From NCBI GenBank assembly GCA_003170295.1, contig PNAJ01000125.1, forward strand, positions 62,001-126,000: a stretch of 64,000 nt of DNA. Reading direction: 5' to 3'. Each line of letters starts with the position of its first letter. The stretch's first letter is position 1. Made by a program: the position numbers and the translations under genes. The stretch is from Bryobacterales bacterium. GTDB taxonomy: Bacteria; Acidobacteriota; Terriglobia; Bryobacterales; Bryobacteraceae. Under the pieces are notes generated by a model, which did not search any database, was not told the origin of the DNA, and saw only the letters and a program-made list of their open reading frames with translations. This document shows, one piece after another, positions 17,804 to 26,638 of the stretch.

Positions 17804-19528
17804 GTGACCCTCACTGAGGCGCTCAAGATCCGGCAACAAAACAGCAAGGATGCACCTCTTTTCTTGGTGAAGCTTGCTTGCGGGTTCACTCCGTTACACC
17901 TGCAGACCTTTCTGGCTGCGCGAATCCAACAAGCTCTCCCGGAGCGCAACATCGATGTCACCCCAGGTGTCTATGGCGATCTTGCCGGGTGCCTGGAGAG
18001 TGTACGGGAGGCTGACAGCGTCGCTATCGCGCTCGAATGGAGCGATCTGGATCAGCGGCTCGGCTACCGCGGAGCGGGCTCATGGACTCCCCGAGCATTG
18101 CCGGACGTGATTGTGGAAGCGCGCCGTATGCTGGATCGAATCGCCGGCGCTATCGAACGGATCACGGTGCCCCTGGCACTCTCGCTGCCCACGCTCCCGC
18201 TGCCGCCTCTATTCCACACACCCGGCGGGCAAGCGGGTGAGCCGGAACTGGCTTTGGGCCGCAGCGTAGCGGAGTTTGCGGAGCGGATCGCGCAATTTCC
18301 GGGAGTGCGCATCGTTTCCGCTGCGCGGCTCGAGGAGAACTCACCGGCGGCAACGCGCTTCGATCTGAAATCCGATCTTGCCACCGGCTTACCGTACACG
18401 CTGTCGCATGCCGATGCCGTCGCTTCACTGCTGGCTCGTCTGCTCGCGCCGGCGGCGCCTAAAAAGGGCCTCATTACCGATCTTGACGACACTCTGTGGA
18501 ACGGCATCGTCGGCGAATCGGGACCGGAGGGCGTCAGCTGGGACCTGGCCAGCCATCATCAGATGCATGGTCTTTATCAAAAACTTCTGGCCGCTCTTTC
18601 CGAGGAAGGCACGTTGGTGGCTGTGGCCAGCAAGAACGATGCCGCGGTTGTGGCGAAGGTTTTCGAACGCGACGATCTTCTCCTGAGCTCGCAACAGGTG
18701 TTCCCGATGGAGGTGCATTGGAGCGCTAAGTCCGGTTCCGTGGAGCGGATTCTGCGTACCTGGAACATCGGGGCGGACAGTGTCGTCTTTGTCGACGACA
18801 GCCCGATGGAGCTGGCAGAGGTAGCCGCAGCTCATCCCGGCATTGAGTGCATCCGGTTCCCGACCAACGACGACCGGGAAGGCTATCGCATGCTGCGCCG
18901 GCTGCGGGATCTGTTCGGCAAACAACGGCTCTCAGCCGAAGACAGCCTTCGCCTGGAGAGCATCCGCCGGGGCGCTCAATTTCGGCAGGCAGCGACCTCC
19001 GACACGAGCCCCGAGAGTTTTCTCGAACAGGCGCAGGCAAAAGTAACGTTCAATTTTGGCGCCGCCGGCGATCCTCGAGTTCTCGAGCTGGTGAACAAGA
19101 CCAATCAGTTTAATCTCAACGGCATTCGCTATACGGAGTCGGATTGGCAAAGGGCGCTCGCTGCTCCGGATGCGTTTGTGGCCGCGATCAGCTATGAGGA
19201 CAAATTCGGCCCGCTGGGGAAAATCGCCGTAATTCAAGGCAGAACCGAATCCGGCCGGCTGCACATTTCAACCTGGGTGATGAGTTGCCGGGCTTTCTCG
19301 CGGCGCATCGAATTCCAATGCCTGAAGGCGTTATTCGACCGCTACGGCGCCCGGGAGATGGTCTTCGATTTTGCACCCACACCGAAAAACGGTCCGACGC
19401 ATGAGTTTTTAGCGTGTTTGCTGGAAAATACTCCATTTTCACCCGTTAGTTTCTCTTCACAGCTGTTTGCGGAAAGGTGTCCGCGGCTCTATCATCAAGT
19501 AGAAACGATATCCGAGGTGGAGAGATAG
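17804..19528 (+). CDS. FkbH-like HAD-IIIC protein
   Basis: A 574-residue protein. Residues ~1-210 form a variable N-terminal domain; residues ~215-370 are a HAD phosphatase-like domain with LITDLDDTLWNGIVGE (the DxDxT nucleophile loop), a VASKND motif and FVDDSPMELAEV. The C-terminal ~180 residues are GNAT-like (VLELVNKTNQFNLNG, LHISTWVMSCRAFSRRIE). FkbH-type proteins load glyceryl or related C3 units from glycolytic intermediates onto acyl carrier proteins in polyketide pathways, and similar proteins occur in surface polysaccharide clusters. An acyl carrier protein follows 16 bases downstream, supporting such a role. The frame is open far upstream through the flippase 3' end. GTG 17804 was chosen because it lies just after that gene's stop and begins the family N-terminus. 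Confidence 0.9.
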   Translation: MTLTEALKIRQQNSKDAPLFLVKLACGFTPLHLQTFLAARIQQALPERNIDVTPGVYGDLAGCLESVREADSVAIALEWSDLDQRLGYRGAGSWTPRALPDVIVEARRMLDRIAGAIERITVPLALSLPTLPLPPLFHTPGGQAGEPELALGRSVAEFAERIAQFPGVRIVSAARLEENSPAATRFDLKSDLATGLPYTLSHADAVASLLARLLAPAAPKKGLITDLDDTLWNGIVGESGPEGVSWDLASHHQMHGLYQKLLAALSEEGTLVAVASKNDAAVVAKVFERDDLLLSSQQVFPMEVHWSAKSGSVERILRTWNIGADSVVFVDDSPMELAEVAAAHPGIECIRFPTNDDREGYRMLRRLRDLFGKQRLSAEDSLRLESIRRGAQFRQAATSDTSPESFLEQAQAKVTFNFGAAGDPRVLELVNKTNQFNLNGIRYTESDWQRALAAPDAFVAAISYEDKFGPLGKIAVIQGRTESGRLHISTWVMSCRAFSRRIEFQCLKALFDRYGAREMVFDFAPTPKNGPTHEFLACLLENTPFSPVSFSSQLFAERCPRLYHQVETISEVER

Positions 19529-19544
19529 GTACTCTTTTGAGAAT

Positions 19545-19796
19545 ATGCCTTTTGATAATATGAATGATGAGCGTCGCTTAACGAGCTGTTTTCAGACGGT
19601 TTTCCCCGATCTGCCTGAGACGAGCATTCCTTCAGCCACCCAAGCCTTGGTCCCCGCGTGGGACTCTATCGCCGCCATCACGCTGGTTAACGTGATTGAG
19701 GAAGAGTTTCAGATCCAAATGGACTTCGACCTTCTCGGCGAGCTGGATTCATTCCAACGAATCCTAAAATACCTCGAGCAGCAGAAGGTCTCCTGA
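19545..19796 (+). CDS. acyl carrier protein
   Basis: An 83-residue acidic protein of the acyl/peptidyl carrier type. The phosphopantetheine attachment serine is in WDSIAAITLVNVIEEEF (Ser ~residue 43), followed by helix III with FDLLGELDSFQRILKYLEQQ. It is a stand-alone carrier distinct from a fatty-acid AcpP, whose motif is normally DSLD. Placed between the FkbH-like gene and a hexapeptide acyltransferase, it probably holds a glyceryl or acyl unit that is transferred to a sugar. The three genes are closely spaced (16 and 4 bases), consistent with one operon. Confidence 0.9.
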   Translation: MPFDNMNDERRLTSCFQTVFPDLPETSIPSATQALVPAWDSIAAITLVNVIEEEFQIQMDFDLLGELDSFQRILKYLEQQKVS

Positions 19797-19800
19797 TCAC

Positions 19801-20547
19801 GTGAACAAATTGATCGAACGGTTTACCCTGAAGATCAAGCGTGCCGAGACTCCTTTTTACGCAGCTCTGAAGAGGTTTGCGCAGAACATCATTTCCGGCA
19901 ATCTGCCACTCCCTCGATTTCTGTATCCGTTGCTGCGGCTCGTCTTTTCGCTTCAACGCGCAATCCGAAACAGTTTCCAGTGGGCCGTGACGTTTTTCTT
20001 CCGCAGTCCGTTGTTTCGCAGCCGTTGTGAGAGTGTTGGGAAGGGCTTACGTTTGACTTGTTTGCCAGAGATCAACGGCCATGTGAAAATCTGGATCGGC
20101 GACAACGTAAATTTTTTTGGCGTGGTGGGCATCTACAGCGGGGCGATTCTAGACGAGCCCAAGCTCATCTTTGGGAACCGGGTCGACATCGGGCACAATG
20201 TGCAGTTCGTCGTCAATAGAGAAATCGTTTTTGAGGACGATGTCAACGTGGCCACCGGGGCCCGCTTCATGGACTCCGATGCGCATCCCAGAGACACTGC
20301 GGAGCGTATTGCCGATCGCCCCCCGCATCCTGATGAAATAAAGCCCGTGCGTATCTGCCGCTATGCCTGGATCGGGCAAAACTCCTTCATTTTGAAAGGC
20401 GTAACCATTGGCGAAGGAGCAATCATCGGCGTCAACAGCGTGGTGGTTACCGATATCCCGCCGTATTCGGTGGCGATGGGCAATCCTGCGCGCGTGGTGG
20501 TAAAGAACTTGGCGAGGCCGTCCGAGGCTCCCGTCAAACCCGACTAG
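19801..20547 (+). CDS. hexapeptide-repeat acyltransferase (LbetaH)
   Basis: A 248-residue protein whose residues ~75-235 show the left-handed beta-helix hexapeptide pattern (VKIWIGDNVNFFGVVGIYSG, VDIGHNVQFVVN, WIGQNSFILKGVTIGEGAII) ending in the classic VVVTDIPPYSVAMGNPARVV. This is the WbbJ/maltose-acetyltransferase-like class that transfers acetyl or other acyl groups from CoA or an acyl carrier protein to sugars. The N-terminal ~70 residues are basic and hydrophobic and could contact membrane or lipid-linked sugars. Start GTG 19801 is 4 bases after the ACP stop. Its position directly after FkbH-like and ACP genes suggests that the carrier-bound unit is its donor. Confidence 0.88.
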   Translation: MNKLIERFTLKIKRAETPFYAALKRFAQNIISGNLPLPRFLYPLLRLVFSLQRAIRNSFQWAVTFFFRSPLFRSRCESVGKGLRLTCLPEINGHVKIWIGDNVNFFGVVGIYSGAILDEPKLIFGNRVDIGHNVQFVVNREIVFEDDVNVATGARFMDSDAHPRDTAERIADRPPHPDEIKPVRICRYAWIGQNSFILKGVTIGEGAIIGVNSVVVTDIPPYSVAMGNPARVVVKNLARPSEAPVKPD

Positions 20548-20639
20548 AACCGCTGGTCCCAGAGGCGATCGCCAAAAACAAACGAAGCTCTAAACATTGG
20601 CCATTCCAGGCCGATGGTAAGCTTGTAGCTGGTAATATT

Positions 20640-22139
20640 TTGTTTCGGGAACGCAAAAGACGGTTCGCAAATGGGGTGGCTCTGTCCTCCGCCAGTCCGG
20701 ATCGTTTAGGGAAACCAGCCGCGGCTGGCACTGCGGTTGTCCCTAGTATTGTCCCACCCGCCCCGGCAGTCGATTTGCAATGGGAATCGGACCTGGCCAA
20801 TCCTCTTCGACGCATCACATTTTATTTTGCGCTCGCCGCGATCTACATTCGCTTCAGCGTTGTTCATGAAGTGTTGGCGGTCCTTTTAAATCTCAATCTC
20901 TATCTTCTGTACATAGTCCTGCCGCCGGCCATTCTGGGGATCGTAGCTACGGGAGGTATTCGTAGAACTTTGGCGGCACGAACTTCCCGGTACTGGCTCG
21001 CATTTTTGGGATGGCTCTGCCTGTCGGCCCCGTTTAGCGCCTGGAGAGGAGGCTCTGCTACTCACGTTTACATGTATGCGAAAGCGGAATACCTGATGCT
21101 TTTCATTGTCGCCGGACTGGCGATGACCTGGAAAGAATGCCGCTTGGTGATGTATGTGTTAATTTTCGCGGCTTTTACAGATCTGGCGGTTGGGCGCGTC
21201 TTCGCGAATCAGCACAGTGATCGCATAGATATGGCCTTGGGGATGAGCACCATCGCCAATTCGAATGACTTCGCGGCGCACTTGATTCTGATGATGGGGT
21301 TTCTACTGTATTTGGCGATCGCGCCCAAGATGCCCTCTGTTCTTCGTCTGATTTGCGTGCCCGCGATGCTGTACGGTCTCTTCTTGGTTCTCGGCTCGGG
21401 GTCTAGAGGGGCTGAAGTCGCATTATTAGTCTCCTTTGTATTCACCTTCGTGATGGGTTCTGCGAAGTATCGATTGCTCTTGATAGCAAGTCTGCCAATT
21501 GCAGCGTTCGTAATCGTCGCTGCTCTGCCGCGGACCACATTAATGCGCCTCAGCACCTTAATCTCCGATTCGGGAGACGCAGAGGTGCAAGGAGACGCGG
21601 AGGGCTCCTCGGCAGTGCGCCGTGCATTGTTCAAAAAGAGCCTTGAGTTCACCGTTCAACATCCTGTGTTTGGCGTGGGGCCAGGCCAGTTCTCCAGTTT
21701 CGAGGGTGGGGAGAGCAAGAGAGAAGGAAAGCGTGGTATGTGGCATGAGACCCATAACAGCCTTACCCAGATTTCGAGCGAATGTGGCATCCCGGCGCTT
21801 ATTTTCTTCCTGTGCGCCATAGTTTCCGCATTTCGTTTAGCTCTGAAGACTTATAGGCTAGCCCGTGCGAACCCGGCGAATGCAGACATTGCAGCAGCTA
21901 CATTTTGTCTGATGCTGGGGATCGTCGGATTCATGTCGGCCATTATGTTCGCGAATTTCGGTTATCGTTTCTACGAGCCGGCTCTTTGTGGATTGTGCGT
22001 CGTGATGTACAACGCCGCGCAGCACGAAATGGCCGCCCGGAAATTCAAGGCGGCTTCGTCGCCTCCTCCCGCTCCGCTATGGGCTCCCGCTCAGCCGCCG
22101 ATAGCCCCAGCGCCATCTTTTGCGAGCAAATTGCGGTAG
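20640..22139 (+). CDS. O-antigen ligase/polymerase-like membrane protein
   Basis: A 499-residue polytopic membrane protein with about 10-12 predicted helices starting near residue 55. The Wzy_C/WaaL hallmark is present: a periplasmic loop (residues ~300-380) with FTVQHPVFGVGPGQFSSFEG and WHETHNSLTQISSECGIPAL, where HNSL(T) is the conserved ligase motif. It would polymerise flipped repeat units or ligate them to an acceptor at the periplasmic face. The listed start is a TTG at 20640 and weak; a GTG near 20674 is an alternative. Its 3' end overlaps the convergent GT4 gene by 49 bases. The last ~50 residues are Pro/Ala-rich and low complexity. Confidence 0.87.
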   Translation: MFRERKRRFANGVALSSASPDRLGKPAAAGTAVVPSIVPPAPAVDLQWESDLANPLRRITFYFALAAIYIRFSVVHEVLAVLLNLNLYLLYIVLPPAILGIVATGGIRRTLAARTSRYWLAFLGWLCLSAPFSAWRGGSATHVYMYAKAEYLMLFIVAGLAMTWKECRLVMYVLIFAAFTDLAVGRVFANQHSDRIDMALGMSTIANSNDFAAHLILMMGFLLYLAIAPKMPSVLRLICVPAMLYGLFLVLGSGSRGAEVALLVSFVFTFVMGSAKYRLLLIASLPIAAFVIVAALPRTTLMRLSTLISDSGDAEVQGDAEGSSAVRRALFKKSLEFTVQHPVFGVGPGQFSSFEGGESKREGKRGMWHETHNSLTQISSECGIPALIFFLCAIVSAFRLALKTYRLARANPANADIAAATFCLMLGIVGFMSAIMFANFGYRFYEPALCGLCVVMYNAAQHEMAARKFKAASSPPPAPLWAPAQPPIAPAPSFASKLR

Positions 22140-23227
22140 ATTTCGCAGATCTGGCGAGTGCGCTCCTCCGGAGAATGCCTGGCCGCCACAAGTTCTTGCG
22201 ACCGGCGAACCATACGAGCGGCTAGTCCTTCCTCGCGCAGCAATCTTCCGATCGCCGCCGTCATCGCTTTCCGATCTCTGGGAGGAACCAGCAGTGCGCT
22301 TTCCGCATGCGTCACAATCTCCGGGATCCCTCCTACGGACGTCGCCACCACTGGTACGCCAGCGGCCATGGCTTCCAGAAGCGCGTTAGGCGACCCTTCG
22401 CTCAACGACGACAACACCGCTATATCCGCCAGGGCATAATACGGCTCGGCTGAAGGCACTTGCCCCACGAGCGTAACCGAGCCTTTCCTTCCAGTTGCGT
22501 GAATATGTGCTTCGATCCTCCCCCGCTCCGGTCCTTCGCCGACAATCAGCAGATGTACCGGCTCGGGCAGCTCGCGAACCGCGTCTAGCAGGGTGAGATG
22601 GTCCTTTTCCCGCGACAATCGCCCGACAATGAGAATGACTTTCCTTTCCGCGTCGATCCCAAGTGACGCGCGAAGCTGTGCCGTTTTCTCGCTGTTCTCG
22701 CTTCCCTGCCCCAATTTAGGATCGATCGCGTTATGGATCACGTGAATCCGTTCCTGGCTGACGCCCATGCGATTCAATTCCATCGCGAAGGGCCGGCTGA
22801 CGGTCAGCACGCGTGCCGCTTTGCGCAAACTCCAGCGGTCGGCCTGATTATAGACTCGCGCCCGCAGATCAGGCCAGGTGTAACCGTGATGGAACGCGAT
22901 CCATGGCTGTAGTCCAGCCAGGCGCGCTAGAAGGTGCGATTTTACGGCATGGGTCTGTACCAGATCGGGCGAAAGCTGCCGGCTGAGTTCCCGCAACGCG
23001 GGCACCACGGAACGGTCGAACCGGCTGCGCTCCTCGATGCGGTGCACTGTCACGCCGGCGCGCGCCGCCGCTTCCATGAAGATTTCCGAATCCCCAGGGC
23101 GGTGAAACGTCGCGATCGTTACATCCACATCCATCGATCGCGCCATCTTCGCGAATTGCAGCAGATTTTTGGCGGGCCCGGTCACTGTGCCGGCTTCGAT
23201 AATCGCCAGCAGGCGCAGAGGTGTCAT
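22091..23227 (-). CDS. glycosyltransferase family 4
   Basis: A 378-residue GT-B enzyme. The N-terminal domain has AGTVTGPAKNLLQFAK; the C-terminal domain has IVGRLSREKDHLTLLDAV, LLIVGEGPERGRIEAHI and the EX7E motif EGSPNALLE near residue 290. It is expected to add a sugar to a lipid-linked intermediate. Its start overlaps the stop of the upstream GT4 gene by 4 bases (ATGA at 23224-23227), indicating translational coupling. The two probably act in sequence. Its 3' end overlaps the convergent O-antigen ligase gene by 49 bases. Confidence 0.92.
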   Translation of the reverse strand: MTPLRLLAIIEAGTVTGPAKNLLQFAKMARSMDVDVTIATFHRPGDSEIFMEAAARAGVTVHRIEERSRFDRSVVPALRELSRQLSPDLVQTHAVKSHLLARLAGLQPWIAFHHGYTWPDLRARVYNQADRWSLRKAARVLTVSRPFAMELNRMGVSQERIHVIHNAIDPKLGQGSENSEKTAQLRASLGIDAERKVILIVGRLSREKDHLTLLDAVRELPEPVHLLIVGEGPERGRIEAHIHATGRKGSVTLVGQVPSAEPYYALADIAVLSSLSEGSPNALLEAMAAGVPVVATSVGGIPEIVTHAESALLVPPRDRKAMTAAIGRLLREEGLAARMVRRSQELVAARHSPEERTRQICEIYRNLLAKDGAGAIGG

Positions 23228-24423
23228 GCCAATTTCAACCAGTCGCGATACGTTTCAAACAGAGTCTTTCCGAGAACCGACCAGTCGTAGCGGAATTCCA
23301 CCAAGCTTCGCCCGGCTGCTGCGATCTGCCTCCACCGCGCCTCATCGCTGAAAATAGAATCCAGAGCTTCGATCCAACTCTTCTCGTCGTCGGCAATCAG
23401 AATATTTTCCCCCGGAGAAACAGCCAGCCCTTCGGCGCCCAGAGTGGACGATATTACCGGTACGCCCGCGGCCATTGCCTCCAGGATCTTAAGCCTCGTT
23501 CCCCCTCCAGTGCGGAGCGGAACGATCGCTGCCAGGGCGTCTTCGTAGTAGGGGGCGACCGAGGGTACCGTCCCTGTTACCTCAATCGCTTCCCCCCGCA
23601 ACGCGAGCACGGCGGGGGTTGGATTCGAACCCACCAGCGTAAGCTTCCATTCCGGGAACCGCCGGTGAATCCCCGGCCAGATATGGCGCGTGAACCAAAC
23701 CGCCGCATCGATATTAGCGTGATAACTCATCGACCCTACAAAGACCAGCCGTTTACGCCCAGCGCCTGAGCCGGTCCCGCCGGGAAACACACCGGGAAAC
23801 CCGGCCGCATCGACCCCATTCTCAATCACTGCGATCCGCGCCCCTGGAACCACCGCAAGCAATTGGTCTTTTTCGCGCTGGCTGCACACCACATGCCCGA
23901 ACGCGCTCTCAAGCAGCTCTTTTTCAAGTGCCGCTAACCGCCGCGCCGTCAAGGTTCCGTACATCCTGCGGGCAATCGACAGAGTGCCTTCCGCAAACCG
24001 GCTCATCAGCTCGGATTCGATATTATGCCAGTTGTAGACAACGCGCGCACCACCCAGCAGCGGCACATAGGCCGCCATGTGCAAGCTATCGAGGTGCACT
24101 AAATCGAAGGAACTCGCGCTAATCGTCTTGCAGATGGCATCCTCCATCGCCGGCGACGTGTAATTCACCACGGGAAGAGGCCAACGGCCGAACATCCCCC
24201 GCAGTATTTTCCGCGGTGTGTACATCTCCGGAGCCGGGATCGCGATCAAGCTTTCGCAGAACGGGAACCGCTCGGGCGATGGCGATTCCCCTCCCCGCTC
24301 CGAAAAATACGCGTAAGTCAGCTGGGTGCGTTCGCCCAGCGCTTTCGCGAAATGATAATCGCGAAGCTTCGCGCCGCTCACAGCCGGCCAACTCTGCCGT
24401 GGAGAAAGAAAGAGAACGCGCAT
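23224..24423 (-). CDS. glycosyltransferase family 4 (intact copy of a duplicated gene)
   Basis: A 399-residue GT4 protein. N-terminal LFLSPRQSWPAVSGAKLRDY and KALGERTQLTYAYFSE; C-terminal domain with LVFVGSMSYHANIDAAVWF and GGGTRLKILEAMAAGVPVI, which is the variant EX7E region typical of the exosortase-associated sugar transferase subgroup (Stp1-like, TIGR03087 type). It overlaps the downstream GT4 by 4 bases. A decayed second copy of its first ~135 codons lies at 26190-26565. Upstream, the divergent region continues into a decayed ydcF copy, so this gene and its promoter region were part of a duplicated segment. Confidence 0.92.
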   Translation of the reverse strand: MRVLFLSPRQSWPAVSGAKLRDYHFAKALGERTQLTYAYFSERGGESPSPERFPFCESLIAIPAPEMYTPRKILRGMFGRWPLPVVNYTSPAMEDAICKTISASSFDLVHLDSLHMAAYVPLLGGARVVYNWHNIESELMSRFAEGTLSIARRMYGTLTARRLAALEKELLESAFGHVVCSQREKDQLLAVVPGARIAVIENGVDAAGFPGVFPGGTGSGAGRKRLVFVGSMSYHANIDAAVWFTRHIWPGIHRRFPEWKLTLVGSNPTPAVLALRGEAIEVTGTVPSVAPYYEDALAAIVPLRTGGGTRLKILEAMAAGVPVISSTLGAEGLAVSPGENILIADDEKSWIEALDSIFSDEARWRQIAAAGRSLVEFRYDWSVLGKTLFETYRDWLKLA

Positions 24424-24464
24424 GTCTAGTCAGTAAACAAAAGAGTCGCTCTATTCTAGTATCA

Positions 24465-24605
24465 GTGCTCCAGTGCCTAAAAACTCTATTCGCCAGTCTC
24501 GGAAATTCTAGTGGCAGTTGTGACGATCGTGCCCCCTCCTGGTACGTGGGATGGCTTTCCGGGCTCTGGACCGACGCCCAAACCCTGTTCTTGAGTCCGC
24601 GAACA
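24465..24605 (+). pseudogene. decayed 5' fragment of a ydcF-like gene (duplicate)
   Basis: From GTG 24465, the first ~45 codons align with the start of the intact ydcF-like gene at 26639: GTGCTCCA is shared, CTRAARA and the WYxxWL...WTDA protein pattern are retained, with the middle (VAVVTIVPPP) in a shifted frame. Similarity fades after about 24600 and no long frame follows. It lies divergent to the intact GT4 gene in exactly the same arrangement as the intact ydcF lies to the truncated GT4 copy at 26190-26565. This is therefore a relic of a segmental duplication. Confidence 0.65.
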
Positions 24606-25086
24606 CTATTCAACACGTAAAGCCACCCTGCAAACGTTTTGCGTTCGGTGGCAAAAACCGCGCTTTTCGTGCGAATACGAATGGGGGCTCGCTCGCCCGC
24701 GTTATTTAGCGTTATTTCCCTGCCCCCGCGCGGGGGGCGAAAAACTCGCTTAACTTTTGGATCCATTTTTCGACCCTTTTTGCTACCAAGTTTTCCCTGC
24801 GTCGTAACGGGCGGCGTTCATTTTCTTGATTCGGCGCGGTTTGTACCGCGTTTCGCTCTGGCTTGTGGCTGGAAATGCAACACCGCGCGAGGGTCGAAAA
24901 CCGGCGCAACCAGATTATGGCTTTGTTTTACGACGGGTTCACGCTCAAGCAGGATGATGTGGCCATTTTCCGGCGAATCGTTGCCATACCTCGAATCGAT
25001 ATAAAGAGCGACCAGCGAAGTTACTTACAGTAGTCCCCGTTGGGTCAAAGCCGGTCAGCGCGGCAGTGCGCGGCGTATCCTAGTCT
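24606..25086. other. gap without supported gene
   Basis: No product is recognised. A plus-strand stretch near 24906-25031 reads NQIMALFYDGFTLKQDDVAI in one frame and looks protein-like, but it has no start and stops at TAG 25029-25031, so it may be a decayed gene tail. The hairpin-like CCCCCGCGCGGGGGG at about 24723-24737 is notable but lacks a U-tract. The 5' leader of the FkbM methyltransferase gene occupies the end. Confidence 0.35.
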
Positions 25087-25977
25087 ATGATGAGTTCGCC
25101 GAACGTCCCCGCCAGAGATCGTGAGCCGCTGCTATTCCACGTCGCGAAGGCACTGGAGCGAAAGGGGATTCGTGGAAGCTCAAGGATGCTCCACTCTTTG
25201 GAACGTCTCGGTTGGCTCAATCGCCCGGTGGACTACAGCATTGGAGATGCGGTCAGTATCCTCGTTCCAATCGCCCGCAACGGATACGACCGCTATGATC
25301 TGGACCACTACGAAACGGATTTTCTGGCTGCACTAGCCAAGGCCATCAAACAATGCCAGGGGGAATTCACGCTCATCGATTGTGGAGCGGACATCGGCGT
25401 CATCAGTCTGAAGTTGCTCGCCATCTGTCCGTCGATTACCCGAATTATCGCTTTTGAGCCGAATAGCGAGGCCTTTCCCTGGCTCAAACACAATCTGGAT
25501 AGGCTAAAAATTGCTGGTGAGGCGACGAATGCCGCCGTTTCTGATTTCACCGGGAGTGGCCGTCTGGCTGCTCCAGATGCGCGATTTACTCCGGGAATGG
25601 AAACCAACCACACACAATATTTTTTGGAGGCGGCTGCCGACGGACCGATCGTCGTCACCAAGATCGACTCCCTCTTACTGAAAGCTCTGGGAAATTTAGC
25701 ACTGAAACTGGACCTCGAAGGAGGAGAATTGGCAGCGTTGAAAGGCGCCTCGCGGACAATTTCTGGTGCGGCAAACGTCGTGGTCGCGATCGAAGCGCAT
25801 CCGGCTGTCACTGCGCGCACAGGGATCGACCCTGCGGAATGTTTGCGGTTTCTTGCTTCGCTGCGACCATTTCGGTTCAGCGTGAGTGAAACAGGATTGA
25901 GATTAGATCCAAGTAAACCCGTCTTTGAACAGGTCGCCCCAGAGCAGGTCTACAACATCATCTGTATTGCAGAATGA
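25087..25977 (+). CDS. FkbM family methyltransferase
   Basis: A 296-residue SAM-dependent methyltransferase. The SAM-binding motif I is FTLIDCGADIGVISLKLLAI (residues ~96-115), followed by IIAFEPNSEAFPWLKHNL (acidic motif II) and LKLDLEGGELAALKGA (~residue 200), all typical of the FkbM type that O-methylates sugars or polyketides. In this cluster it most likely methylates a glycan residue. It starts ATGATG at 25087. It stands alone between the two halves of a duplicated GT4/ydcF locus, so it may have been brought in by the same rearrangement or been part of the duplicated unit. Confidence 0.88.
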   Translation: MMSSPNVPARDREPLLFHVAKALERKGIRGSSRMLHSLERLGWLNRPVDYSIGDAVSILVPIARNGYDRYDLDHYETDFLAALAKAIKQCQGEFTLIDCGADIGVISLKLLAICPSITRIIAFEPNSEAFPWLKHNLDRLKIAGEATNAAVSDFTGSGRLAAPDARFTPGMETNHTQYFLEAAADGPIVVTKIDSLLLKALGNLALKLDLEGGELAALKGASRTISGAANVVVAIEAHPAVTARTGIDPAECLRFLASLRPFRFSVSETGLRLDPSKPVFEQVAPEQVYNIICIAE

Positions 25978-26189
25978 TTTTCAAAGAACAAAATATTTTA
26001 TCGGGACGCGCGCCCTTTAGCCGGGATTTTACTTCTCCCGGCGAGGAAGAGGATACCTCAAGAAAGGGAAATTTACAGTACGCTAAGGACTGCCGACAGC
26101 GGGTCTGGGGTTTCGGAGGAGTCTGAAGCCGCCTTTGGCAGCCCGTTTGTTGGTGTGTCATGTGTAATCGCCGGTAAGATTGACAGTAA
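25978..26189. other. short gap at a duplication breakpoint
   Basis: No gene is supported. The segment GTGTAATCGCCGGTAAGATTGACAGTAAAC (in two parts: GTGTAATCGCCGG, then TAAGATTGACAGTAAAC, about 26162-26191) resembles the terminal sequences of some IS21-like elements, which carry variations of TGTCAATTTCCGGCGA. It sits exactly where similarity to the GT4 gene ends. This suggests insertion-sequence involvement, but no transposase is visible. Confidence 0.3.
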
Positions 26190-26565
26190 ACGACCCGTGC
26201 ACGACCGAGCAGCGGCACATAGGACGCCATATGCACGCTGTCGAGGTGCACCAGGTCAAAGGAGTTCCCGCTAACAATCTTGCGGACGGCCTCCGCCATC
26301 GCCGGCGATGAGTAATTCACCACTGGCAGACGCCAACGGCCGAACATGCCCCGCAATATTTTCCGCGGTGTGTACATCTCCGAAGCCGGGATCGCGATCA
26401 AGCTTTCGCAGAACGGGAACCGCTCGGGCGATGGCGATTCCCCTCCACGCTCCGAAAAATACGCGTAAGTCAGTTGGGTGCGTTCGCCCAGTGCTTTCGC
26501 GAAATAATAATCGCGCCGCTCACTGCCGGCCAACTCTGCCGTGGAGAAAGAAAGAGAACGCGCAT
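26190..26565 (-). pseudogene. truncated, frameshifted duplicate of the GT4 gene
   Basis: Minus-strand sequence from ATG 26565 reproduces the start of the GT4 gene at 24423 nearly base for base (LFLSPRQSWPAVSGA, then TQLTYAYFSERGGESPSPER, then MYTPRKILRGMFGRW). A 10-base deletion relative to the intact copy (GAAGCTTCGC, missing after codon ~17) shifts the frame. Similarity stops abruptly after the residues GRARVVY at about 26190, roughly one third into the gene. The remaining frame downstream is unrelated. Clearly non-functional. Confidence 0.85.
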
Positions 26566-26638
26566 GTTTAAGGATGCGACATGGTTAGGCTGATAAAGTT
26601 TAGTGGAGCATCCAGGGCGTCCGCTTATCCTAATATAA

